From Micromonospora profundi (lineage in GTDB: Bacteria > Actinomycetota > Actinomycetes > Mycobacteriales > Micromonosporaceae), in assembly GCF_011927785.1 (NCBI RefSeq), contig NZ_JAATJK010000001.1, positions 1,736,001 to 1,800,000 on the forward strand: a DNA stretch of 64,000 bases. Reading direction: 5' to 3'. Below, one piece after another: positions 8,491 to 16,025 of the stretch (position 1 is its first letter; each line of letters starts with the position of its first letter). The translations under genes were made by a program, and so were the position numbers. Under the pieces are notes generated by a model. That model was given only the letters and a program-made list of their open reading frames with translations, did not search any database and had not been told where the DNA came from.

Positions 8491-9914
8491 CCCTGCACGC
8501 GGACCTGTTCATCGACGGGCAGTGGCGGGCCGGCTCGGACGGTGAGCGTTTTGACGTCGTCGACCCCGCCGACCTGTCGACAATCGCCCGCTTCGCCGTC
8601 GCCTCGGAGCAGGACTGCATGGACGCCGTCGACGCTGCGGCCGCCGCGCAGGACGGCTGGGCGGCGACCGCTCCGCGCGAGCGCGGCGAGCTGCTCCGCG
8701 CCGCCTACGAGATCCTCACCGCCGAGGTCGAGGTCTTCGCCGAACTCATGGTCCGCGAGAACGGCAAGTCCTGGGCGGACGCGATCGGGGAGGCCACCTA
8801 CGCGAAGGAGTTCTTCCGCTGGTTCGCCGAGGAGGCAGTGCGTGTGCCGGGCGACTACCGGCTCTCGCCCGCAGGCGACAAGCGGATCATCGTGGACCGG
8901 CAGCCGATCGGTGTCTCGCTGCTCATCACCCCGTGGAACTTCCCGGCAGCCATGGCGACCCGCAAGCTCGGCCCCGCGCTCGCCGCGGGGTGCACGACGA
9001 TCCTCAAGCCCGCCCGGGAGACACCTCTCACGGCGGCGTACGTCGTCGAGGTTCTGCGCCGTGCCGGGGTTCCACGCGGCGTCGTCAACCTTGTCACACC
9101 GGTCCCGACCGGCCCACTCGTACGGCGGATGATCGATCGTCCCGAGGTCCGGAAGCTGTCGTTCACCGGCTCGACCGAGGTGGGCCGCGAGCTGCTGCAC
9201 GCCTGTGCCGACAGCGTGGTGAGCGCCTCGATGGAGCTGGGCGGGAACGCGCCGGTCGTCGTGCTGCCCGGTGCCGACCTGGAGACCACAGTCGCGGGCG
9301 CCCTGCTGGCGAAGATGCGCAACGGGGGCTCGGCCTGCACCGCTGCCAATCGCTTCTACGTGCACAGCTCCGTGCACGACGAGTTCGTCGCGCGGATGGA
9401 CGCCGCGCTCGCCGCCGTCTCGGTGGGTCGAGGGCTGGACCGCAGCAACGACCTCGGGGCGTTGGTCTCCGTGCACGAGCGGGACAAGGTGGCCAGCCTC
9501 GTGCGGACCGCCGTGTCGGAGGGCGCGACGCTTGTGCGCGGGGGGCAGTCGTCGGCCGACGGTGCCTTCTACGACGCGACGTTGCTCACCGACGTTGCCC
9601 ACGGCTCGACGATCACCACCACCGAGATCTTCGGGCCGGTGACCGCGGTGGTCCGCTTCGACGACGTCGACGAGGCGGTCCGGATGGCGAACGACACCAT
9701 CTACGGCCTCATGGCGTACGTCTTCGGCGAGGAGCGCGAGGCCATCGCCGTGGCCCGCCGGCTCGAGGCCGGGATGGTGGCTGTCAACAGAGGTGTCGTG
9801 AGCGATCCGTCCGCACCGTTCGGCGGTGTCAAGCAGAGCGGCCTCGGCCGGGAGGGCGGCTCCGAGGGGATCCTGGAGTTCCTCGAGGAGAAGTACATAG
9901 CCCTCACCGCCTGA
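8487..9914 (+). CDS. NAD(P)-dependent aldehyde dehydrogenase
   Basis: A 475-residue enzyme of the ALDH superfamily, close in layout to succinate-semialdehyde or vanillin-type dehydrogenases. Visible motifs are ITPWNFP near residue 150, FTGSTEVGRELL near 227, the general-base Glu in MELGGNAP near 252 and the nucleophile in NGGSACTAANR near 285, then EIFGPV near 380. It is the last gene of the rightward operon and is followed 14 bp later by a 12-bp-stem hairpin. It most likely oxidises the aldehyde released by the aldolase or by the Fe-ADH to an acid or acyl group. Confidence 0.92.
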   Translation: MTLHADLFIDGQWRAGSDGERFDVVDPADLSTIARFAVASEQDCMDAVDAAAAAQDGWAATAPRERGELLRAAYEILTAEVEVFAELMVRENGKSWADAIGEATYAKEFFRWFAEEAVRVPGDYRLSPAGDKRIIVDRQPIGVSLLITPWNFPAAMATRKLGPALAAGCTTILKPARETPLTAAYVVEVLRRAGVPRGVVNLVTPVPTGPLVRRMIDRPEVRKLSFTGSTEVGRELLHACADSVVSASMELGGNAPVVVLPGADLETTVAGALLAKMRNGGSACTAANRFYVHSSVHDEFVARMDAALAAVSVGRGLDRSNDLGALVSVHERDKVASLVRTAVSEGATLVRGGQSSADGAFYDATLLTDVAHGSTITTTEIFGPVTAVVRFDDVDEAVRMANDTIYGLMAYVFGEEREAIAVARRLEAGMVAVNRGVVSDPSAPFGGVKQSGLGREGGSEGILEFLEEKYIALTA

Positions 9915-9928
9915 CGGCACAACGACGA

Positions 9929-9970
9929 ACCGCACCGGGTCAGCTGAAGTTCCAGCCAACCCGGTGCGGT
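9929..9970. terminator. Bidirectional terminator hairpin
   Basis: Perfect 12-bp stem ACCGCACCGGGT (9929-9940) and ACCCGGTGCGGT (9959-9970) with an 18-nt loop, between the convergent ALDH and SnoaL-protein genes. There is no U-tract on either side. Confidence 0.75.
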
Positions 9971-9990
9971 GTCGTCCCGGGGGAGTCAGA

Positions 9991-12585
9991 TCAGCAGGTG
10001 CCGACCTGCTGCCACGGCCCGTTCGGCGTGCCGGGCAGTTGGTTACGCGTCCACCACTGGGCCTTCCAGAGCTTGCCGCCGTGCACGACGGTCTCGCCAC
10101 CGGTGTAGACCCACGACGAGGTCCAGCTCAGGTGGGTGCCTGTCGCGCACGCCGTCGACGCGCCGACCTGCATCCACGAACCCCACGGCGAGGAACCCGG
10201 CGCCTGGTTCTGCGTCCACCACTGCGCCACGTGTGCGGCGCCACCGTGGCTGACGTAGTCACCGCCGGTGTAGACGGTGCCGGCGTCCCACGTCGGGTAG
10301 GCGGCTGTCACCGGACCGCTGGTGGCGGTCGCCGGTGGACGTCCGGCGCCGGTCGCGGTGACCTTCACCCGCAGCTCGTGCCCGACGTCGGCGTGCTGCA
10401 CCGTGTAGTGCTGCCCGGTAGCTCCGCTGATCGGTTCCCCGTCGCGCAGCCACTGGTACGCGAACGACAGTCCGTCGACGTTCCAGGTGCCCGGCGTGGC
10501 GGTGAGGCGCTGCTCCCACAGTGCGGAGCCGTTGATGCCTGGCGCGACCTTGTTGAGCGCCGGCGCGTCCAGGTCCCATCCGTCGATCTGCGGCCCGGTC
10601 GGCGGCTTCTGGTAGCCGTGGGCCGTCATCCGCCAGTCGGGGCGTACCTCGCACGGAGCACAGTCGGGCCAGTAGTGCGCCGGCTCCCGCCCGGTCACCG
10701 GGTTGCGGTAGTGGAACCACATGGGCACGATCGCCGGCCAGGCGATGAACCTGCCGGTGCCGCCCTGGAAGCCCTCCCCGCGTACGCCCATCTCGCTGAG
10801 CAGGACGTCCGGGCGGTACCTGGTCACCAGGGTGCTCGGCGCCGGGTCGGGCAGGTCCGGGTTGCGCGGGTTCGCCGCCGCCCAGCCGCCGGCCCAGTTG
10901 ACCGACTGCCAGTAGAACTCGTCGATGGTCAGGCTCCACACCCGCCAGATGCCGTTCTCCAGCACGAACTCGTCGTTGTACATGGCGCCGTTGAAGGTGC
11001 CCGGGTTGTTGATCGACGTACGGGGCTGAAGCAGCCGCGCCCGCAGGGTCGCCGACCGGCCGTCCTCCGACACGATCACCACGGGCTGCGGACGCCAGTG
11101 CAGGGACAGGCTGTTACGCATCGTCGACGGGTTGTTTCCGTAGACGGTGCGACCGGCCTGCGCGATGCGTTCCGGCCCGATGAAGTAGCCGGCGAACGGC
11201 GAGAGCTTGTGACCGTTGGCCGCGTGGATCTGCGACATCTCCAGGATCCGCAGATCGTCCAGATAGGCGGTGTAGGCCATCGAGACGTTCTCGGCGCCGT
11301 CGAACGCCTGCGACCGGTCCAGCCGACGCTTGAGGTCGGCGAGGTCCGTGTTCGGCGGCGCGGTCCCCGCCGGCTTCGCGCTGCGCCCGGCGACGTCGAG
11401 GAACGCCGGTACGACAGTTGCTGGCGCGGCGACGCCACCGTTGCCCCAACCGTCGGCGTAGGTGGCGACGATCAGCGGGGTGATCGCCATGTCCTTGAGC
11501 TTCCACAGCCCGCCGTCCTTGACGAACGAGTTGCGGAAAACGGAGAACTCCCACGAGGCGGCGCGGGTGTTCGCGTCACCGACCATTGCGAACTCGATGC
11601 CCCGGGCGATGGCCTCCTGCCCGTTGGGGCTCACCTCGACGATCGTGTCGAACAGCGGCCGCTCGTTGAGGATGCCCTGGGAGAGGTTTTCCGGCCCCAT
11701 CCGCTCCATGGCCTGACGGACGCCACTGCTGCCCTGGTAGGCGCCGACGCCGTCGATCCGGACAGTGCCGTCGGAGGTGAAGAGGTCGACGACGTCGGAC
11801 CACATGCGACGGTCGACGTAGTAGCCGTAGGCGTGCTGGAGGTTGCGGACCGCGTCCTCGTCGTTGAGCCGGCTGATCCGGGCCGCCAACTCGCCGACGG
11901 TGGCAGTCGTGGCCGGCGCCGCGCCCGTCGGCGGCGGGATCGGTACGCCTGCCTCGTCGGGGGTGAAGTGGTAGGGAACGATCGGCAGCGCGCCGCCGAC
12001 GTTGCGCCAGCCGGTGGCGTACGCGCCGGCGTACTGCGGGTAGTAGCGGAGAAGCTCGATCTGCCAGCGGCCGTCCCTGAGGACGTACTCGTTCTCGTAG
12101 ATTCCGCCCTCGATCCGCGCCTGACCCTCGCCGTCACCCAGGAAACGCAGGCCCGACCAGCGGCCCTTGGCGGTGGTGCCGTCGGCCGAGAGGTTCACCA
12201 GAGGCTGGTCGATGACAACTGTGTGCAGCGAGCCTGGCCGGATGCCGTCCATGCCGCCGGCGTCTGCTTCGAGCCACGCCGCGATCGCCGAACGACCGGC
12301 CGTCGTCTGATCCCCCCACTGCAACGTGCCGTCGGTGGCGAACAGTTCGGCCATCTCCGACCACCGCCCGAACTGGGCCAGGTGGGTGTACGCGCGTTGG
12401 ACGTCCTTGACCTCGCGCAGGGACTCGACCCGTTCGACATCCCGGGCCAGCGTGTTGATCGTCGTCGACACCGCCACGTTCGTGGTCGTGCCCTGGGTTT
12501 GTGCCGATGCTGCCGGTGGGTTGATGGCCACCCCGGCTATCAGGAGTAGCGCTGTGGCCACACTTGTCACACGTCTCATGCTCAC
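9991..12585 (-). CDS. Secreted protein with three SnoaL-like domains, an Ig-like domain and two chitin-binding repeats
   Basis: An 864-residue exported protein; the signal peptide is residues 1-28 with cleavage after AASAQ. Three tandem NTF2-fold SnoaL-like domains follow (about 45-215, 235-400 and 413-570), each with a pattern such as VRNLQHAYGYYVDRRMW and a 'W.i..l.i.p.y' ending. Residues about 693-760 look like a bacterial Ig-like domain (GTWNVDGLSFAYQWLRDGE). The C-terminus has two CBM5/12-type repeats with WDAGTVYTGGDYVSHGG and WTSSWVYTGGETVVHGG, each ending in a QWWT.NQ.PG motif that binds chitin. SnoaL domains may be cyclases, isomerases or hydratases, or may have no catalytic role. 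Residues 585-690 match nothing I recognise. It stands alone, flanked by terminators. Confidence 0.8.
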   Translation of the reverse strand: MSMRRVTSVATALLLIAGVAINPPAASAQTQGTTTNVAVSTTINTLARDVERVESLREVKDVQRAYTHLAQFGRWSEMAELFATDGTLQWGDQTTAGRSAIAAWLEADAGGMDGIRPGSLHTVVIDQPLVNLSADGTTAKGRWSGLRFLGDGEGQARIEGGIYENEYVLRDGRWQIELLRYYPQYAGAYATGWRNVGGALPIVPYHFTPDEAGVPIPPPTGAAPATTATVGELAARISRLNDEDAVRNLQHAYGYYVDRRMWSDVVDLFTSDGTVRIDGVGAYQGSSGVRQAMERMGPENLSQGILNERPLFDTIVEVSPNGQEAIARGIEFAMVGDANTRAASWEFSVFRNSFVKDGGLWKLKDMAITPLIVATYADGWGNGGVAAPATVVPAFLDVAGRSAKPAGTAPPNTDLADLKRRLDRSQAFDGAENVSMAYTAYLDDLRILEMSQIHAANGHKLSPFAGYFIGPERIAQAGRTVYGNNPSTMRNSLSLHWRPQPVVIVSEDGRSATLRARLLQPRTSINNPGTFNGAMYNDEFVLENGIWRVWSLTIDEFYWQSVNWAGGWAAANPRNPDLPDPAPSTLVTRYRPDVLLSEMGVRGEGFQGGTGRFIAWPAIVPMWFHYRNPVTGREPAHYWPDCAPCEVRPDWRMTAHGYQKPPTGPQIDGWDLDAPALNKVAPGINGSALWEQRLTATPGTWNVDGLSFAYQWLRDGEPISGATGQHYTVQHADVGHELRVKVTATGAGRPPATATSGPVTAAYPTWDAGTVYTGGDYVSHGGAAHVAQWWTQNQAPGSSPWGSWMQVGASTACATGTHLSWTSSWVYTGGETVVHGGKLWKAQWWTRNQLPGTPNGPWQQVGTC

Positions 12586-12693
12586 GCCCCTATCCGTTGC
12601 CGTTGCCGTTGATTCGCGGAGCCCTCGGGCGAGGGTGTCGGGCAGATTCGCGCCACCGTCCCGGGCGGCAGGCGATGCCGCGAAACGTAACTG

Positions 12694-12737
12694 AAATGTT
12701 CGTCATACGCTAGATCGATTTCGATGGACGAACATTT
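12694..12737. repeat. 11-bp inverted repeat, candidate operator of the SnoaL-protein gene
   Basis: AAATGTTCGTC (12694-12704) and its exact inverse GACGAACATTT (12727-12737) are separated by 22 bp, so the half-sites are 33 bp centre to centre, about three helical turns. The spacer holds a further partial dyad (ATCGATTTCGAT). It lies about 110 bp upstream of the ATG at 12585 in an AT-richer patch, which fits a regulator site better than a terminator. Confidence 0.5.
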
Positions 12738-12919
12738 GGGCGGCGAGGCGGCGCACTTTCGGCGGTTCGGGCAGCGCGCAGGGCTGATCAGGCGACACGG
12801 GAGGCGGAACGGCCGGCGTGCAATCCACTTAGCGCGGATACCGGATTGCCGGTATCGCTATCCGCACGCGCCTGGCCAGGCGTGCCGCGTCGGCAGCGCG
12901 GCTGGGGCGGTCACGCAGA

Positions 12920-12959
12920 AGGGCCCGGCCACCGTCACGAGCTGAGATGGCCGGGCCCT
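12920..12959 (-). terminator. Terminator of the lipase-like gene
   Basis: Perfect 12-bp stem AGGGCCCGGCCA (12920-12931) and TGGCCGGGCCCT (12948-12959) with a 16-nt loop, starting 12 bp past the stop of the leftward gene at 12971. Confidence 0.75.
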
Positions 12960-12970
12960 CCGACGAGCGG

Positions 12971-14299
12971 TCAGAAGTCGTCGACGTTGATCGTCACCCG
13001 ATGGGCGCTCGACTTCCAGTTGGGCACGTTGATTACGTCGTACCCGCCGCCGCGCTGACCCACTGTGACTCGTACGACGCCGAGGTTCGCCGGGGTCGCC
13101 GGGATGAACACGTCCATGCCGGTGATGAAGGTCTGACTGAAGAACTCCGGCAGCGGGGCGGTCAGGTCGGTCACCCCGTCGCTGTCGTCGTCGAAGGCGA
13201 ACAGGGCGATCGTCCTCTTGAGACGCGGCGTGTTCGCGGGGTTGAGGACGTCCCTGCCGTTGATCCAGAGCTTGTCGCCAGCGTCGCCCTGGTCGCCCCA
13301 CCACTCCTTCTGGCGTTGGATCGTGAGCGCCGTGTGCCTGTCGCTGGTGTCGACAAGCGCGCCGAGACCCTCGCCCGGCACGCTTGTGGCCAGGCGCACG
13401 AACGAGTCCGAGCGGAGGAACGGCTGGAAGTAGAAGTGGTGCGTCGGGGCGCCGGAGCGGACGATCGCGAGCTCGTAGCGGGCCGTGGCGAGCACCGGGA
13501 ACGGCCCGAACGAGCCGTCGCCGGTAAGCGGAACCCGATGCGTCGGCCGGGACGACAACCGGCCGCCGGTGAGGTAGCTGACCGGGTAGACCTCGACTGT
13601 CGCCCCGGTGACGCCGATGTTGCTCGGAAAGAGCACCGCGCGCCCGGAGACCCGGGCGGTGCCGAGGATCTGGGGCACGATCCGGGTCGTGTGGGGCTCG
13701 CGACCGCGCAGGAACCGGAAGATCTCGCCGAACGACTCCGTCGACGACACGGTCTGCGTGTGGGACTGGTCGGGGAAGTGGACGTTCGCCGCGCCGACGA
13801 CGGTACGGGCCGGGTCGCCTTCACCCCAGATGGCGAGGGTGGGCACCCCGCCCGGCGGGGAGGCCGCGGTGCGCCCGTCCAGGTTGACGTAGTGCGCGAC
13901 CCGGGCGGCCCGCGCGGGGGAACTGGCGAGGTAGCCCTGTGTGACGAAGGTGCCGAGGGAGTGCGCGATCAGGTCGACCTTGTCCGCGCCACTCGCGGTC
14001 AGGAGACGGGAGATCCGTGCGTCCAGTCCCGCGTACACCTGGGGCAGGATCGTCGCGATGTTGGGCGAGTCGTACTCGTGGGCCTCGATGATGTCGATGG
14101 GGTAGCCGTTGCTGGCGAGGCGTTTGGCCTGGGACTGGAACTGCGTGGCCGATCCGGCGCTACCGTGCACGAAGATCACCGGCCGGTACGTCGGTGGGGC
14201 GGCGGCTTCGGCGGCACGCGGGGCGGGGACGATGGACAGGCTGACAGCGAGCGCGAGCCCGGCCACCACGGAGAGCATTCTCCGGTGGGGTGTGTGCAT
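12971..14299 (-). CDS. Secreted alpha/beta-hydrolase, lipase-like
   Basis: A 442-residue exported protein; the signal peptide ends near residue 33 (RAAEAAAP). The alpha/beta-hydrolase domain has the oxyanion strand PVIFVHGSAGSA near residue 40 and the nucleophile elbow LIAHSLGTF near 114, with candidate Asp and His in IWGEGDPAR and DQSHTQTV. From about residue 225 the rest is beta-rich, with a carboxypeptidase-regulatory-like segment (GATVEVYPV) and a C-terminal barrel, like two-domain actinobacterial and archaeal lipases of the AF1763 kind. The ATG at 14299 follows GGAGG; the frame upstream to 14377 lacks a ribosome-binding site. It probably hydrolyses lipids or esters outside the cell. Confidence 0.8.
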   Translation of the reverse strand: MHTPHRRMLSVVAGLALAVSLSIVPAPRAAEAAAPPTYRPVIFVHGSAGSATQFQSQAKRLASNGYPIDIIEAHEYDSPNIATILPQVYAGLDARISRLLTASGADKVDLIAHSLGTFVTQGYLASSPARAARVAHYVNLDGRTAASPPGGVPTLAIWGEGDPARTVVGAANVHFPDQSHTQTVSSTESFGEIFRFLRGREPHTTRIVPQILGTARVSGRAVLFPSNIGVTGATVEVYPVSYLTGGRLSSRPTHRVPLTGDGSFGPFPVLATARYELAIVRSGAPTHHFYFQPFLRSDSFVRLATSVPGEGLGALVDTSDRHTALTIQRQKEWWGDQGDAGDKLWINGRDVLNPANTPRLKRTIALFAFDDDSDGVTDLTAPLPEFFSQTFITGMDVFIPATPANLGVVRVTVGQRGGGYDVINVPNWKSSAHRVTINVDDF

Positions 14300-14326
14300 G
14301 GATCCTCCACCTGACGGACGAAGTAT

Positions 14327-14343
14327 TTGCACTGCTAGCGCAA
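14327..14343. promoter_or_regulatory. Imperfect 17-bp palindrome upstream of the lipase-like gene
   Basis: TTGCAC-TGCTA-GCGCAA (arms match at 5 of 6 positions) sits 28 bp upstream of the ATG at 14299, where a repressor could block transcription. Regulatory role is inferred from position only. Confidence 0.3.
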
Positions 14344-14410
14344 GTATCGTGTCAGGGTGTGGCGCGACGGTCCACACCTTCCGGGCGGGCGCCGGTCGCG
14401 GTGGAGGCGA

Positions 14411-15787
14411 TCAGTTGACCTCTCTGGCGAGCAGGTCGCCCACTGCGGCTCGGACCGGATCGGGGTTCGCCCAACTCCAGTTGGGGTGCGCGCGGTTGGT
14501 GAGCAGGGCCAGCACGAGCCGCCGGCGGGGGTCGACAAGGAGCGACGGGCCGGCGAAGCCGGTGTGGCCGAAGGTCCGGGGTGCGGCGAGCCGGCCCATG
14601 AACCAGCGCTGGTCGAGGACGACACCGAGGCCGTGCGCGGCGGTCCGGTTGGGACGCTCGGGGTCGACGGCGGGCTTCCCTGCGTTCTGGTTGCTGAGCA
14701 TCCGGCGCACCGTCGCCGCGGCGAGGATCCGCCTGCCCTGGTAGGTGCCCCCGTTCAGGAGCATCTGACCGATGACCGCGAGGTCGGTGGCGCTGGCGAA
14801 GATGCCCGCGTGACCGGCGACGCCGCCGAGGTGGTTGGCGACGTCGTCGTGGACGGTGCCCCGCAGCAGCCCTCGCGACGAGCGGGCGTCGGTGGCGACC
14901 AGCCGGCTGGCCCGCGCACTGCCCGACAGCCAGGTGTTGGGGTTGAAGCCGGTGTCCCGCAGGCCGAGCGGGCCGGTGAGGTTGCTCTTGAGCGCCTGGT
15001 CGAGCCGCTGACCGGTGACCTTCTCGACGATCCTGCCGGCGACCATGAGCCCGACGCTCGAATAGCGGAACGTGTCGCCGGGCACGGCACCGGAGACCAA
15101 CCCCGTGGTGAGCACGGCGTTCCACCGGGCCGCGTTGTCGGGCAGACCGGTGACCTTCGCGCCGACCGGCAGACCGCTGGTGTGGGTGAGCAGCATCCCG
15201 ACGGTGATCCGCTCCTTGCCCGTCCCGGCGAAGGCGGGCAGGTAGTCGCGGACCGGGGCGTCCAGGGCGACACGTCCCTTGTCGACCTGCTGGAGCAGCA
15301 GGATCGCCGTGTACACCTTCGTGACCGAGGCGAGATCGAAGATGGAGTCGGGACGCATCGCGACGCGCTGGCCCGGCGGGAGGAGCTTCGGTCCAGCGCC
15401 GTAGCGCAGCGCCTCCCCGACAGCGGTGTGGACCGTCGTCTTCCCGTCCACGAGGACGACCGCGACGGCACCGGGGAATCCCTTGTGCTGGACGGTCTGA
15501 CCGGTGGCGGGCAGCTGCTTGCGGAGCAGCGCCGTCACGTCCTGCGCGTACCGGGCCTGACCAGCCTGCGCGGCACCGCCGCTGGGGGAGGCGGTGGCGC
15601 TCGGCGAGCCGGACGGCGCCGCCGCCGAGCCGAAGCCCACCCGGTTTCCGGCCGCGTCGGTAGCGGTCACCGCGTCGCCGGATCCGGCAAGACCGGGCGC
15701 CGACGAGCCCTTGTCGCCGCAGCCGGCCAGGGCGGAGGTTGCGGCGGCCAGTCCGGCCCCGAGCAGAGTACGACGAGCCACGGGCAT
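14411..15787 (-). CDS. Serine hydrolase lipoprotein, class C beta-lactamase / DD-peptidase fold
   Basis: A 458-residue protein with an RR-containing signal and lipobox (SALAGC, Cys near residue 23), then a low-complexity Gly/Ala/Ser linker to about residue 80. The catalytic domain shows the nucleophile motif SVTK near residue 152, YSS near 243 in the second-motif position (usually YxN) and HTG near 419 in place of KTG. These variants are common in esterase-like members, so esterase or D-aminopeptidase activity is as likely as beta-lactamase. THTSG near residue 205 is also conserved in the family. It is monocistronic and divergent from the FAD monooxygenase at 16026. Confidence 0.85.
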   Translation of the reverse strand: MPVARRTLLGAGLAAATSALAGCGDKGSSAPGLAGSGDAVTATDAAGNRVGFGSAAAPSGSPSATASPSGGAAQAGQARYAQDVTALLRKQLPATGQTVQHKGFPGAVAVVLVDGKTTVHTAVGEALRYGAGPKLLPPGQRVAMRPDSIFDLASVTKVYTAILLLQQVDKGRVALDAPVRDYLPAFAGTGKERITVGMLLTHTSGLPVGAKVTGLPDNAARWNAVLTTGLVSGAVPGDTFRYSSVGLMVAGRIVEKVTGQRLDQALKSNLTGPLGLRDTGFNPNTWLSGSARASRLVATDARSSRGLLRGTVHDDVANHLGGVAGHAGIFASATDLAVIGQMLLNGGTYQGRRILAAATVRRMLSNQNAGKPAVDPERPNRTAAHGLGVVLDQRWFMGRLAAPRTFGHTGFAGPSLLVDPRRRLVLALLTNRAHPNWSWANPDPVRAAVGDLLAREVN

Positions 15788-16025
15788 GCCCGAGATCCTG
15801 ACAGCAGGTCAGGGCGCATTTCAATCGGCCCACCCGAACGTCGACAACGGGCACCCGGCCGGGCGTCCCGGTTGTCACCAGGTGGACACGGTCAGTGGGC
15901 GTACGCCTGTTGTGCGACGATCGACGGGAGTCACGCCAGCGACCCGTCCACCGCTCTGCCCGCGCCCCGTTCGCTGGCAGATACGGGGGAGGGCCACGCC
16001 CTTCGTACCCCTTTTGGAGAGCACG

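Larger units (their letters stand above)
12586..12970. other. Intergenic region with operator-like repeat and terminator
   Basis: 385 bp between two leftward genes. The right part (12920-12959) is the terminator of the lipase-like gene and the left part (about 12600-12740) the promoter region of the SnoaL gene, including the inverted repeat listed separately. A 73-codon rightward open frame at 12724-12945 crosses the terminator and is not believed. Nothing else was recognised. Confidence 0.6.

Noticed and set aside
12724..12945. 73-codon rightward open frame between the SnoaL and lipase-like genes
   Set aside because: It runs through one arm of an operator-like repeat and into a terminator hairpin, has no ribosome-binding site and resembles no family.
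14411..15787. Assignment as a true beta-lactamase resistance gene
   Set aside because: The YSS and HTG variants at the second and third motifs are typical of esterase/peptidase-like relatives, and no ampR-type regulator is nearby.
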